64,000 nucleotides of DNA from Strigamia acuminata (GCA_949358305.1 OX442322.1:1738001-1802000), one strand, 5' to 3'; positions 10,613 through 22,602 are shown, numbered from the stretch's first letter. Notes: generated from the letters alone by a model not told the origin. Numbers and translations: made by a program.

Positions 10613-12679
10613 TCTAAGGATTTATTCGTTTCGAAATGCCTTTGTGTTGGTAACTGGCCTTGAGTTGATTGTGACTTGAGCGTTCTGGCACGACAAAGTA
10701 CTCTGGAAACCTCCACTCAGCTGTTTATTTATTATTCCGACTATCAAATCGAATCGAATAACATTTTAAAAGGCGATAATTTAAAACGTCAAGAGCGTAG
10801 GAAACACCCAGCCGATTGCCTGGGTGGGAATATTTTCACACAAACAGGTTCGAGGCCACAAATTCGAGGTCACAATTACGAGGTCACAAATTCAAGTTTA
10901 ATTTATACCAGTTAACCTGCGAAAATGACATAAAGCATACGCTTTTCAATATGAGTTAAAAGCAAATTTAAAATTAAGGTATCTATTGTGGAAAGGAAAC
11001 GTTATTGTGTGTGTAATAATTACAAGGAAATAATTAGAAATAAAAATGCGTTTAAAAGGAAATATTAAAATTTTAATGGATAAATGTGTGATTTTTCAAG
11101 TATTTATATACGGATTTAGCTGTGAAAATTTCTAGTTTATACCATCTATTGATGGTTAATAATTGTAATTAGTAATTTTATATATTTTTAATGTAACGAT
11201 AATTATTAAAGCAGCACATAAAACAGCTATTAGAATTAGATTTTCTCTGGCTGAACTTTAGATTTTTTAACTTACTTGCTTGTGTTTGTGTGTGACTTAG
11301 TTTGTTTAAAGTTTTATAATTGAATAATAAATAAATTATGTTGTTACTAAAAAATATCGTTTTTTGTGACTTCTAAATAGTTTCGTAAAAAATTAATGTT
11401 AGGGTGTAAAGTTTCAAATCCTAACAGAAAAAATACAAGCAGCTGCCTTTAGTCAGAATGACCTTTAACCACTTTCAACTCATGGAACCTCAAAAAACAC
11501 ATAATCTCAACTTTTATCAACTTTAGAATTCGGATAAGAATTTTTCATAGTACGTTTTGATTTTTGAGCATAAAGCTAAAAATAGAAAAAGAAGGAAAAA
11601 AATGAAGGTGATTATGTGCAGGCCCAAACTGGGTCAGTGAATGGCATTGAATAACTTGGAAGAGTTCCTAAGCACAAAGTCATGTTGGTGGGAATACGTT
11701 GAAAATGTGAGAATTTTGCTTCGCACTTGATAGTGATTGGATTTTAAAAATTGTTTAATTTCAATCTTTCTTCCTTCCTCTTTGATTGAATCGTAGTTTG
11801 TGTCTCACTTTTAATGACTCATTAGTGTGATGCTTACTGCGATGCTCTTTCACACTGCCCGTAGCGCAGACAACGTTATTAGACTAGCGTAGTCGCTTGG
11901 TCGAACTCGAATCGACAATCGAAGTAAATATTAGCATTTTGCACACATCGTGTGTGCCGTAACGCGACCCTGTACTTGGTCAACGAGGCTTGAGCTATTG
12001 TCGCGGGCGTCAACGGGGCTGTAGCGTGGTTTGGCGTGGTGCGTCATGGTCGGGGGTAGATAATATGTTGGTGGTATTTGACGGTGGTGGTGTGTCGACG
12101 TGTAATGTTTTACTGAATTTACACGGAAAATTGAATGGTTTTTGATCTAATGTGTAGAACAACTATGCTGTCATGAGAGACTGACTACATTTTTCATTAT
12201 GGTGTGACCTCATTTTAGGTTTTAATTTTTTTTAATTAAATTTTTTTTTAAAAATTTTAAATTTTTTGTGTGATTATTTCCTTCGCACTCCCGTCAGCAC
12301 AGTCCTGGCTCATTCATATAAAACTTGAAACGAAGCTGGGTCCGGCGCGGCAATATTGTCATAGAACAAGAGTTTTTCTTTTGGATGAACTTTGGGTTTG
12401 TTGGTCTGCAGCTGTGTCCACGCGTGCAAATCTCAATCGGTTATTTTTTTGTAGGAAATGGTGGTGTCAGTTTACTTAAAAATTGAAGTTTCCATTTTCA
12501 ATTTTTAAAATATTTTTTTTTTTAATTTTTATATTTGTTTTATTTTTTTTATATTTTTTTTAAATTCATGAAGTTATTTTGTTGTTTGCTTATTTGGTTA
12601 AAATTTAACCTGTCATTAGTTCGTTTTTGTCCACCAAGGCTGTATATTTGAATTGAAAGAATTTTAAGAAACTTGATGT
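10613..12679. other. AT-rich intergenic sequence
   Basis: No conserved coding sequence. A slightly GC-richer patch at about 11850-12100 holds no recognisable gene. Short frames at 10676-10915 and 12270-12479 look random. Confidence 0.5.
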
Positions 12680-13321
12680 ACGTAAGAAACGTTATTCGTA
12701 CGTACATAACTGGCCGCCAGGGGGTCATTATTCTTACGTATGTGGGAGGATTATATACCACCTACATGTGTGGTGTCGTGCTATTTCCACTCATATCGAT
12801 TAGGTTAGTTTAGGTTTAGTTTTGTTGTGGCTATATCCGTGAATGATTCTATTGTTAGTGTTGCCCAAAACGACTGAATTCAATATCTGAAATTGTCTGA
12901 AATGACCAAAACGACTGAATTCAATGTCTGAAATGACCAAAATGACTGAATTCAATGTCTGAAATGACCAAAATATTCCATTATTAAAAAAATGAAAATA
13001 AAAACAAAACGCTGGTTTCATTTTGTTTGTTTTTAGGGGCAAATCCTGAGTGCGACATGCTGGTGGGTTTCATTCATCCCTGCCCGTACGTACGTAAGAA
13101 TAGCGGCATGTCGGGCAAACGTTATTCTTACGTATGTACGTAGGAACGGTTAAAATATTCGAAAGACATAATATATTTAAAATGTCGATTTGGAGCAGAA
13201 ATGAAGTTTAACATGGGATCCTATGGGATCACGTTGATGAAGCTAAAATAGTCGTATTTCTCTTCGAATTCGATGTTTCTTTCGATTAACCCCAGCTATT
13301 CTTACGTACGTACGTAAGAAT
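12680..13321. repeat. Cluster of TACGTA-based palindromes
   Basis: The motif CTTACGTA and its complement recur near 12670-12740, 13088, 13125 and 13298. The last is a perfect 24-base palindrome (13298-13321) built from ATTCTTACGTAC and its complement. The 13088 and 13125 copies face each other. This may be the terminal repeats of a small MITE, but no target duplication was found. Confidence 0.55.
12871..12974. repeat. Minisatellite with a 31-base unit
   Basis: Just over three tandem copies of CGACTGAATTCAATGTCTGA followed by AATGACCAAAA. The unit is related to the array at 3493-3666. Confidence 0.8.
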
Positions 13322-13727
13322 ATCTTCAGCCAACATTATGAGCAACTAGAATAACTTGTTCCCAAGAATTTCATGAGGAAAAATTGCTGAAATTTCTTCA
13401 TAAACATGAAATTCTCAGAGAATAAAATCATTTTCACTCATTTTGAGAAAAAATTTTTCGGCTTAGGGTTAAAAATAACCCGGGTTGGGTGAGTAAGGGA
13501 TTTTTTTTAGGTCGGGGCTGCGAGGGTTAAGCAATGTTAAGCTTTAGAAATAAAATATAAACTGTTTTTTTTATGTATTTGTGAACTTTTTGCTCTGCAG
13601 CGAAAGTTTAATTTTATCCCTTAATTACTCTGTATTTGTAGGTTTAGGCTCAGTTTACAACAACTGATTTGTTTAGCCATTTTTTTTTCATCGCATTTGA
13701 GAAAATGTTAATTCGTGCCATTTCCTC

Positions 13728-14250
13728 CAGGCAAATGAATTCTCATTTAAACTTATTTTAAAACATTTCAATATTATTAGCATTAAACATCTTCATTTAC
13801 AAGCACAAATAAAAAATAAGTACAAATATAAATGCAGAAAACTATTTAAAATAAAATACAATTTAAAAAAAGAAATTGTTAAAAGGTTAAATTGATTTAA
13901 TAAACTTTTCTAAATAAAATTTTTATTTGTAAATAAAATTGTTTAATGCTATTAATGTTGAAATGTATTAAAACTATTTTAAATGTGAATTCATTTGATT
14001 TTATTCTGGTGGAATGTTTTAATACATTTTAACTTTTAGAATTACACTTGCCTATTAACTAGGCCACATTTGTAAATAAAAATTTTCCTCCAGGCAAATG
14101 AATTCGCATTTAACCTTGTTTTAATACATTTCAACAGTAATAGCATTAAACATTTTCATTTACAAATACAAATAAAAAATAAGTACAAATATAAATGCAG
14201 AAAACTATTTAAAATAAAATACAATTTAAAATGAAATTGTTAATAAAATG
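13728..14250. repeat. Duplicated AT-rich repeat with an inverted copy between
   Basis: Two direct copies of about 165 bases (from TCCTCCAGGCAAATGAATTC at about 13725 and 14091) flank a partial inverted copy at about 13925-14010. This forms a stem-capable cluster with no coding potential. Confidence 0.7.
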
Positions 14251-14952
14251 CAAATTATAAGATATTATTCAAATTTTGCTTTTGCCACAAGTCTTAAGTT
14301 GATTGCCGTGTCATAAATAAAATGTTATCACACTTTATGGGCTCGATAAAGGCTGAGCTACACTGATCCAAATTTTCCATTGTTGGGAGCGACAATTACA
14401 ATTTTTCCCATACATACCACGAGTCAAAAACTCCCCAATTCTCATCACATTAATAAAACCAGTTAAGGTGAGGTTCGCGGGCGAAGAAAAAATTCAAAAC
14501 AAGTTTCTTGCTGGCGAAATACCCGTCATTAACATTAAGTGAGCAAGATGATGCACCCAACAATAAAATTCGGATGAGCGGTAGTGACAATTCGCTCGTA
14601 AAGTGTAGTTCTACTAATTTTTCACAGCAATGTGTGCGGGTCTATTTAATGTCTATGAAATTAGGCCACGGATAAGTGGCATTGGGATGTAAGTTCTGGC
14701 AAATATCTGATATCTCCGCTCAAATCCGACCGATATTCCTGCGAGACAATCCCGTCCTAAATCCAAGCGAAAACAAGCATTAAATTTTGACAAATGCAAT
14801 AACTAAAAACACTATTAATGATCCATTTTTATTCCTCTATCTAGCTCTACGTGAGGACCGAATGCGATGACCTGAGCAGACCACGAGACGATTGCATACT
14901 GGAGATAAAATTGATAAAAAAAGATAAAAAAAGTGCTTTTACCATCGGACAG
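14251..14952. other. Intergenic, nothing recognised
   Basis: AT-rich sequence without protein-like frames, terminal repeats or RNA signatures. Confidence 0.45.
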
Positions 14953-15525
14953 AAATGGCATCAGGTTCTGAAGAAACTGACTTTATTCCACATATATACT
15001 TGCAGATAAGATTAAATATTCCTATGCAGAGGCACAGAATTGTCAGACACAACAGAATGATCGAGATTACTTCCAATACTTCCATTTCTGATGAATTTTA
15101 TTAAATTCTACTATCGCTAGTAGTCCAGAATACCAATATATACGGATACTTGCATTGTTTATGAACTAATTAATTTTTTTCGTAATAAAAATGATACTTT
15201 TTTGCAATGATAACTTTTGCATATAGAATTAAAATATTAAAATTATTAAACAAAAAAAATAAAAGAATGAAACACAAAAGAGAGAGCATGTAATTAAAAA
15301 CAAGTTCAAAAACGTCCTCAAATTTGCACATTTGTTGCACATACAACAAATAGTAAGTAACAATTCCTGTCATCCAAATCATCCTGTGTAATTAATTCAG
15401 ATAATTTTTGCTAGCACTCTAAGAGCGTGACGAGCTAGAAACTGGCCGTGCGTCGCCCGCGAACCTGTGTCTAATCGCTAATGGTCATCTCCTGACTTAT
15501 TTCAAACACCAATGGTAATAAATGA
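14953..15525. repeat. Dispersed repeat B, uninterrupted copy
   Basis: Homologous to 20025-20341 joined to 22427-22590. Shared stretches include ATCAGGTTCTGAAGAAACTG, GAGAGAGCATGTAATTAAAA and CGAACCTGTGTCTAATCGCT. This copy shows the state before the polymerase-type sequence interrupted the second copy. Confidence 0.85.
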
Positions 15526-16865
15526 ATCAAACAAAAAAGTTGGCTTTTACTAAACTCTTTCCTATCTCTTTCAGGTACTGACTAACGCAGAAACGACCCG
15601 ACCCGAGTATGCGAATTTAATCAAGACAAATTCATCGCTAAGTTTCTAAGTCTGAGATCAAGTCTGCGTTTGCCACTCTACAAGAATGTTTTTCTTCTTA
15701 TAACAAGTAAATGAGATAACTAGTGTAAAATAACGAAATGTATTCACTTAACTCAACCAATTAATATCCAATTTTATTCTTTCAGACTCGAAACACATCA
15801 TAGCACCTTCGAGCACAACTCGGACCCGAACGAGCTAGTCTATCTGATCACGGACCGGAGTATCGATCAGATAAGTGAACCGAATTTGAATTAACCTGAA
15901 CCATATTATTAAAAACCTCTACTTTTTAATTTCCAGGGCTAACCTTCAGATAGTTCTCAAAGTTGACACTTGCAATTGAGAAATTGTCTGATTATTTAAA
16001 TGAAAAAGCTGAAAATATTGCGACTTGTTGCTCACTAATACTAATAATACAGTTCGCGCCCTGCTACTGTAGTTCGGAGAAAACAAAATGGTTGGCCAAG
16101 ATGTGTAACCTCATTAGCCAGGGAGCAGTAATCATCTTTCCTTCTGAATCTTTTGCTTTCTTTAGTAAACTTACAAATTGTGTTGTTGTTGTTTGAAAAT
16201 ACGGTGAAGTAACTGGTTTTGTTTCACACATACACTTGTAAATAAAAGCGATTATTTCTATAGAGTCACAGAATCATCAGAGTTGACCTAATTCAAAATA
16301 ATTCCATTTATTTGAAAATTATTAAATTCTATGAGTGCTAGTCGTCCAAGTTAACAACATACATCAATACTTGCATTTTACTATAAAATAATTAAATTTT
16401 ACTATGAAATAATTAAATTTTACTATGAAATAATTAAATTTTACCTCAAATAAATTGGTGCTTTAGGTTATTACAGGTAAATGATTTAATCTAAGTACTG
16501 AACTAAATTATCTGAACAAATACTAAATGTTACCATTTTTTAAATTGACTTTCAACAATTGAACGTGTTAAAATTCAATTTGAATATTTGAAATTGAATT
16601 TAGAATTTGAATTAGAATGTATTTTGACTGAATTTTTGATGCACTGCGAAGTTTCCAGCTTTATACTATGTGTGTTTGATTTAAAAGAATTTTAAGTGTT
16701 TAATACTGCTGAAATTATATTTTTATTTTATTTTTTCATTTTTAATAATAAAAATAGACACAAGTTGTTGGATCATCGGGTCATTTTGGATCAGGAGATA
16801 AAAGACAAATAATTAAGCTGAAATGTGGAAATGAACAACCAAGTTTCTAGCTTTCAAATTGTTAA
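15526..16865. other. Intergenic with exon-like fragments
   Basis: Three pyrimidine-rich tracts ending in CAG (near 15576, 15786 and 15937) precede short open stretches on the plus strand. One reads coherently near 15790-15890 as LETHHSTFEHNSDPNELVYL. No protein family could be assigned. These could be small exons of an unrecognised gene or chance. The rest, to 16865, is AT-rich. Confidence 0.2.
16376..16446. repeat. 21-base tandem repeat
   Basis: Three copies of AAATAATTAAATTTTACTAT(G). Confidence 0.8.
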
Positions 16866-17492
16866 TTAGAAGAGAGATAACAATTGTCTTTTTTCCTGAC
16901 AATACAATTTTGTCACTTTCCACTTGCGTTCAACAAATTCGTTAAACATTTTCAAACCCATAAATTCAAAATACGTAAAAACAACAAAGTCAGGGCTTGT
17001 CTTTGTCTTGTCTTTCATCTCACGGCTCAAATACAAAGACATTAGTCGATCTATAGCACCCTCGAAAGCAGGCACAAACAGTTCAATTTCCAAATTCAGA
17101 TCCTCGCCAATTTTAATACAGATTGGGTCAAAACCGCTCAGCGCCGATGCTGACGTTAAGCAATCAGGACTCAAGTTTCTGAAAACTTCTTCCACACGAT
17201 CTAGCATTTCCTTAGATGTCAGAGTTACCCATTCGGAGCACGAGATAGGTAAAAGCCTCGATTTATATAAACCGTTTTGGCGGAGGCAAAGATGTCGTCC
17301 GTCTTCTCCTTGTTGTTGAAATGACAAAAAAATTTGGGGTCCATTAAACACAATAGTAGGTGAATCGTCATATTCAAAAAAAGACATTTTGCAGGTTTCG
17401 CACACAATACAGGAATGAACTTTACGACTTTGTACCTGACTTCTTATTGGCTGACTTAGAGCACACAATTCTGCACTGACAGTCCTACTCAC
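16866..17492 (-). CDS. Hypothetical protein, 208 residues, weakly PC4-like segment
   Basis: This is one of the few long frames in this AT-rich part that reads like a real protein: balanced composition and hydrophobic periodicity. I do not recognise it. A central segment (about residues 65-105) has a basic strand, LLPISCSEWVTLTSKEML, and then a helix. It faintly recalls PC4-type single-stranded-DNA-binding folds, in which a strand ends in LP and is followed by an EW-containing helix. The C-terminal half is helical and rich in Phe, Lys and Glu. Met36 (ATG ending at 17387) is an equally good start. The polymerase-type ORF on the same strand 3 kb away could mean a shared virus-like origin, but nothing proves it. 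Confidence 0.4.
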   Translation of the reverse strand: MSRTVSAELCALSQPIRSQVQSRKVHSCIVCETCKMSFFEYDDSPTIVFNGPQIFLSFQQQGEDGRHLCLRQNGLYKSRLLPISCSEWVTLTSKEMLDRVEEVFRNLSPDCLTSASALSGFDPICIKIGEDLNLEIELFVPAFEGAIDRLMSLYLSREMKDKTKTSPDFVVFTYFEFMGLKMFNEFVERKWKVTKLYCQEKRQLLSLF

Positions 17493-17917
17493 TACTGAAG
17501 GCGACTCTTAATTACACGGTAAGTTATGTAGAAATCAACGCACATCAAAAACAATTAAATTTTGGTCAAAATTATTCATATATAAAATTAAATTTTTTTA
17601 TGCAATGAAATAGTATTACACTAAAACTTCTTGATTAAACACAAACTGTTAATTTTAATTTAAATAAAATTGGTTGTAATTTCTATGGAGAAAAACAATA
17701 ATTCTTTGTCATTAGTGATTCCTAAACTTGAATCATTTTATTTTAAAACCTTTATTGACACTTGTGTATATACATTGTAACAATTTTAAATAAAAATTTA
17801 TACTTCAACCATTACAGAATTTACAATTACATGACAAAATTTTAATTTTAATTGCCAAAGTTATACAGATTTTTCCTTGATAATTATAAGTTGTAGATTT
17901 TTTGTTACACAACAAAT
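17493..17917. other. AT-rich intergenic
   Basis: Nothing recognised; it ends at the target duplication of the next element. Confidence 0.5.
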
Positions 17918-19053
17918 TGTAATGAATCGCGTTTCCCGAGCGGTTTGGGACGCGTTTGAAAGACGCCGCGATACAGAAAATCTTGGGAGCCTGGTTCTCG
18001 AGACCTGCCCAGCCGTGAGTGCACGCCTTATGTCGGTAGCACACACTCCAGATCCCGATCTTTACACGAATATTTATTTTGGCCGGGGATTCCGAGCTAC
18101 TAAAATGGGGGGACAGAATTTGCTTAGCGGTCGCCAGAGTCAAGACCCAACGCGCGTCCCGCAACGTATCGTGCAGATCACAAGATCACACGAAGTTAAA
18201 CGAAACACGTAACGTCCCGACTCACAAGCGTCCGCCTCGCTGCCGAAGTGAAGCGCAAAAATGCGTGCTAACGCGTGCGTAACTGGCCTGCACGGTCACG
18301 CAAATCTAAACTAAACCTCAAACTAATGCTTAATTAAGCTAAAGCTCGTTGTGAGCGGCGAAACTAAGCTACGCGCCGAATGCATGAAATAAATAGACAC
18401 AAAGACTTCAGTTTGAAAGCCAAACAAACTTATCCTGCCTAAATAGTGACGCGTCACGGCGCTTAAAACAACACGAAAGGAAGCGGAAAAACAACAGGTT
18501 CAAGTGGATAAAACTGTGAATTAACACTGATAAAGATGAGGTGAAAACCTAGAGTCATGTCTCAGAACTACTAGGTGAAAACAAAGCAGCGAGTGAGCTT
18601 TGAAAGGTGAGCTAAGACTCTGCCATGAGCACTGGCTCCGAGGAGCACCTACGCGTTCGGGATACAGAGCTTAACTGACGAAAAAAGGGAAAAATAGGGT
18701 GAAAGGTAAACTTGGACTCATCCAAGCTCAACCAATCACGGAAGAGTCAAGAGCCAATCAGTACAGTCGGTGCATACTAAGTGTATGACTAACGTCGACG
18801 CGTACTGACCAGAATAGAAATGCAAATGAGTTCGCATCAAAACAATAAACAGAAAGAGAAAAACTAGGAAGAGATAAGAGAAAAGTGAGAGAAAGAGAAG
18901 AGAGTTAGGAATGAGTAGGAGATGAGGAGAATTTGGCGGAACATAAGACAAAATGAAAACAATACAAGGTAGGAACACAATTAGGGTTTATTAGAAACAC
19001 AACACGGGGAAACAATGCGTACTACTCGTACGCGTGAACACCGGACCGTGACA
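17918..19053 (-). mobile_element. Solo LTR (GC-rich), 1136 bases
   Basis: The segment starts TGTAATGAATCGCG and ends CCGGACCGTGACA, flanked on both sides by AAAT (17914-17917 and 19054-19057). Base composition changes abruptly at the borders. On the minus strand it starts TGTCACGG, a common Gypsy LTR start. No internal coding region accompanies it. The short frames inside are not protein-like. Confidence 0.6.
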
Positions 19054-19439
19054 AAATGAACATTTTTTTATCCTTTATGGAATTAATTTAGTTGGAATTC
19101 TATTATTTAAAATATTAAATATTTTAATTCTTTGGATCACAACGAACGCTTGCTATTTTGGATGTTTGATCCATTTCCTGCTCTGAAAATTGTGATGAAC
19201 CACCAGCAAATGGTGGCCTCACTCAAATAGTATTTTGATTTCAAACTAAGGATTTTAATATCAGTAAAACTTTTATCAGCTAGCACCTTATCACTTGATT
19301 CCAGTTTTGACAAAAACACATTCTGTAGTTATTAAACTATCTAAACTGCGCCCCCATATCCTTTTGAAATAAATGTTGCTGTTTCATTTTGAGCAATCCC
19401 AATCAAATATTTCAGAGTAAATGCTCATTTATATTACCG
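19054..19439. other. AT-rich intergenic
   Basis: No recognisable feature. Confidence 0.45.
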
Positions 19440-19960
19440 TGTAATTCGGAAAACCAAAATGGGCGCTGAGTACCCCGGCAAGTTCAGGGAGGACTGCCGG
19501 GTGGTAACTTCAAAATGATGACGGCGAGGCAGGCGGGCGTCGCCATCTGACTGGTAATGTGTGGCGATATTGTGGGCTGGATGGTCCACGTTATGGACAG
19601 CATCAGCGATTGCCGTGAAGGCGGAGAAGATTGTCCAAATTCAGCAGGCCGAATTAATCACATACTGGAGTAATGTGATTATGGTCGGGATGTTTTAATA
19701 ACGGCATTATATGCGGTTTCAAGCGGGACCTTGAATCTGAGAGCAGTGGAATTCCAATACTGGGAAGCGTAAGTAATAGTAGGGTGAATCTTCGTTTTTA
19801 TGTAAGTGATCATTTCGCTTGGGTATGGGGTCAGTGCTCTTGAGGGTCGTCTAAAAATAATAGTTTTAGTCTTGTCTTGGTTGAGAGTCATGTCATGGGC
19901 CGCGTACCAATCAGCGAGTGACGCTAGGGCCGGGGTGAATTGCGTTTGGGCGGGGGAGGG
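19440..19960 (-). pseudogene. Jockey-type non-LTR reverse transcriptase remnant
   Basis: On the minus strand, fragments read L..WYAAHDMTLNQDKTKTIIF, the thumb-proximal part of Jockey-group reverse transcriptases (W...W.L..N..KT..I.F). After a gap comes IHPTITYASQYWNSTALRFK, matching the region with the IRP.LTYA.P.W motif. An internal deletion and stops separate these parts, and the catalytic YxDD region is missing. GC content is higher than in the surroundings. It is a dead 5'- and 3'-truncated copy. Confidence 0.65.
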
Positions 19961-20024
19961 TCATGGCCAGTGGTGATGGACTGAGTCAAGAAATTATCAT
20001 CAACATAAGACCTAATCTGGGACA

Positions 20025-20341
20025 TAAATGGGATCAGGTTCTGAAGAAACTGACTTTATTCCACATATATACTTGCAGATAAGATTAAATATTCCTATGC
20101 TGAGGCACAGAATTGTCAGACACAAAAAAATGATCCAGTATTGTTTATGAAGTAATTAATTTTTTTCGTAATAAAATGATACTTTTTTGCAATGATTGGC
20201 ATTTGTATATTCATAAATAACTTTTGCATATAGAATTAAAATAATATTAAAATTATTAAAGAAAAAAATAAAAGAATGAAACACAAAAGAGAGAGCATGT
20301 AATTAAAAACAATTTCAAAAACGTCCTCAAATTTGCACATT
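20025..20341. repeat. Dispersed repeat B, second copy, left part
   Basis: Matches 14953-15336 with small indels. It stops at the TTTGCACATTT junction, where about 2.08 kb of polymerase-type sequence interrupts it. Confidence 0.8.
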
Positions 20342-22426
20342 TAAACTCAAAATTTCAATTTTTAGTGCCTAGATTAAAACAAATTCTTAACACTGAGATT
20401 CTTATTTATCAATGAGTCAAATTAAATTTACTTTAAATAAAAAAAATATTATTTTTTTGAAAAATAAAATCAATTGTTAATTAAGCACTCCAAAACAAAC
20501 AAAAAGAACCCCATCGTTAGATGAAATCGAATAAACCTAATAGTTTACCATTAGAATAACTTTTTAGGTTATAAAGTTTTCCCGCAGTATCGTTGCAGTA
20601 TCGTTTATGTTTAACGAGCACTTTGGCGCTGGAAAATCTGTTCATACAGTTCATGCAATAATATCGCTTGTTGCCATCGCCGGCGCTCATGAGTCGCGAG
20701 AAATTCTTTATCCACATGTAATGATTTTGTTTCTTCAGTAGATTAATAGTGGTAAGGCGGTTCGTCTGAATATCCACTTTTATCGGAACAATCCGTGACT
20801 TGGGCAGCAACTCGAATACATTAATGTTCAAACTTTCATTCTGTGTTTCGAACATAAGCACTTCTTTTGGACCCATGGGAAAAACTATCCCTTCGAGATT
20901 GAGTTTGTCTATAAACTGTTCGTAATAACCCACTCTGCTAACATGGTCGGGCGCCGGATATAAGGCAGCCAATATGGACCACAAAAAACTTTTTTGATCT
21001 GAGTTCTGGACATTTACGACGGCCCTTTTGCTGCGCAGTTGTTCATCCAGTTCCTGATACGACGATTCTTCGGGAACGGAATGGAATATCGTCAGGTGTT
21101 TGTCTCTGCCCACAATGCTCTTGAATTGGTTGTCGCAGTAGTGACACGGAAAATAACCAAGCAAACGTTTTAGATTCCTCACAAGTCCATAGCAATTGTT
21201 TCCGTAGAAGAATAGATCAACGTGATGTTTCCTGTTTCTGTGTACGGTCACGTATCTTTCCACGCGATCGCCGACGCCAAAATAAATAGTTACTTTGATA
21301 TCGGGATTCTGCGACTGGAATTTTTCTACGTTTCTGTAAGACAACGGAAAATCTAACCCTTGCAAGCACAATTCGTGCTCATACTTCAAGTAATTATTTA
21401 TGCGTTCGGCATGAATGGCTACAGGATGTAAAGATACAAGAACAGCCCAAACAAAAGACTTTCGCAAATCCATTTTAAAGGTCAACACCGCTTTCTTATT
21501 CCGAATGACGGCTGGTAAATCGTTATTCGAGCCAAATGGAAAGGAGATGACATTTTTACCCCATCCACTTTTCGGTTTTAAAATATTGAAATCAATTTTA
21601 AGTGTCTGTACACATACGAAATAGAAATAGTCGTGAGTTTCTACATATTCGGCATTTTGTATTGCCAGTTCTCTCGCAGCCGAATCCAGAATGTGGTCAA
21701 CATCATCTGTGAACATTACGTACGGCCCGGCCCGGTACCAAAAATTATCATGCGACGACTTCTTGGAATGCCGATATTTCAATTGTATCATAATGCTAAC
21801 TTTGCACGAATTCATATCGGCTATAACTTCCGCTGCCAGCGCTCGGATATTTGGAGCAGCATCTTTCATCACGTCTTCTATTTCACAAATCCTTTCGTCG
21901 AAATTGACAATGTACTCGCGCGATTGACCATCAAAGATACGTTTATGGAGATAATACGGAGCAAGGATAATCTTTTCAAAATCTTTATATTCGCCGCATT
22001 TTCTCAAAAGTTGATCCAAACCCACGTTCAACTTGAAGTCTGTAGATAAATCTTCTTTTTGTCTTTTTTTTTTTTAAAAACTCAACGCATTTCTTGACCT
22101 CGTCTCTATTCATTCTAAGCTGAGAATGAATCTAAATTGGTTCTTCTCGTTAAAAGACAAAAAAAAAAAAAATAAAATAAAATAAAAAAAAAAAAAAAAA
22201 GTAAAATAATAATAATAATATATTTGAATTTAGAATTAAATAAAATAAATTAATTAATTGCTACGCAGCAAGACATGTGATTAAATTAACCAATAGTCGT
22301 GCCTCGGGCCATTAAATTCCAGGAATTCTCTTCGTTGCTTCCGACTTAATCATCATTTTATAAATAAATTAACTAATTTTGAATTTGTAACAAAATGTTT
22401 TGCAAACAACTTTCCTTTTTTTGTTT
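20342..22426. mobile_element. Insertion carrying the polymerase-type ORF
   Basis: Comparison with the intact copy at 14953-15525 shows this 2.08-kb block is an insertion into repeat B. It holds the ORF at 20517-22031 and AT-rich flanks. No inverted ends were found, so it may be a truncated piece of a larger element. Part of its 5' region recurs at 28978-29290. Confidence 0.6.
20517..22031 (-). CDS. N-terminal region of a virus/Polinton-type B-family DNA polymerase-like protein, duplicated domain
   Basis: The 504-residue frame resembles the N-terminal part of long DNA polymerase B proteins scattered in arthropod and cnidarian genomes. Those proteins carry KSFLWSILAALYP and HYWIKNLSRL-type motifs followed by a zinc finger. 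The domain occurs twice: residues 178-317, ending in a finger with C296, C299, H312 and H317, and 334-479, ending in C459, C462, H475 and C479. Exonuclease and polymerase motifs are absent, and the frame stops soon after the second finger, so it is 3' truncated. The frame begins without an ATG: the codon at 22031 is TTG and the frame is open upstream. The true start or an upstream exon is therefore unknown. DNA-binding by the fingers is inferred. Confidence 0.6.
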   Translation of the reverse strand: MNVGLDQLLRKCGEYKDFEKIILAPYYLHKRIFDGQSREYIVNFDERICEIEDVMKDAAPNIRALAAEVIADMNSCKVSIMIQLKYRHSKKSSHDNFWYRAGPYVMFTDDVDHILDSAARELAIQNAEYVETHDYFYFVCVQTLKIDFNILKPKSGWGKNVISFPFGSNNDLPAVIRNKKAVLTFKMDLRKSFVWAVLVSLHPVAIHAERINNYLKYEHELCLQGLDFPLSYRNVEKFQSQNPDIKVTIYFGVGDRVERYVTVHRNRKHHVDLFFYGNNCYGLVRNLKRLLGYFPCHYCDNQFKSIVGRDKHLTIFHSVPEESSYQELDEQLRSKRAVVNVQNSDQKSFLWSILAALYPAPDHVSRVGYYEQFIDKLNLEGIVFPMGPKEVLMFETQNESLNINVFELLPKSRIVPIKVDIQTNRLTTINLLKKQNHYMWIKNFSRLMSAGDGNKRYYCMNCMNRFSSAKVLVKHKRYCNDTAGKLYNLKSYSNGKLLGLFDFI

Positions 22427-22590
22427 ATTACAACAAACAGTAAGTAACAACTCCTGTCATCCAAATCATTCTGTGTAATTAATTCAGGTAGTTTTTGCTA
22501 GAGCCAAAACCCGCAAACCTGCGAACCTGTGTCTAATCGCTAACGGTCATCTCCTGACTTATCTCAAACACCAACATTAATAAATGATTT
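22427..22590. repeat. Dispersed repeat B, second copy, right part
   Basis: Matches 15345-15525, including GTGTAATTAATTCAG and CACCAA...TAATAAATGA, and resumes exactly where the polymerase-type block ends. Confidence 0.8.
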
Positions 22591-22602
22591 TTATAATCAA
22601 TA

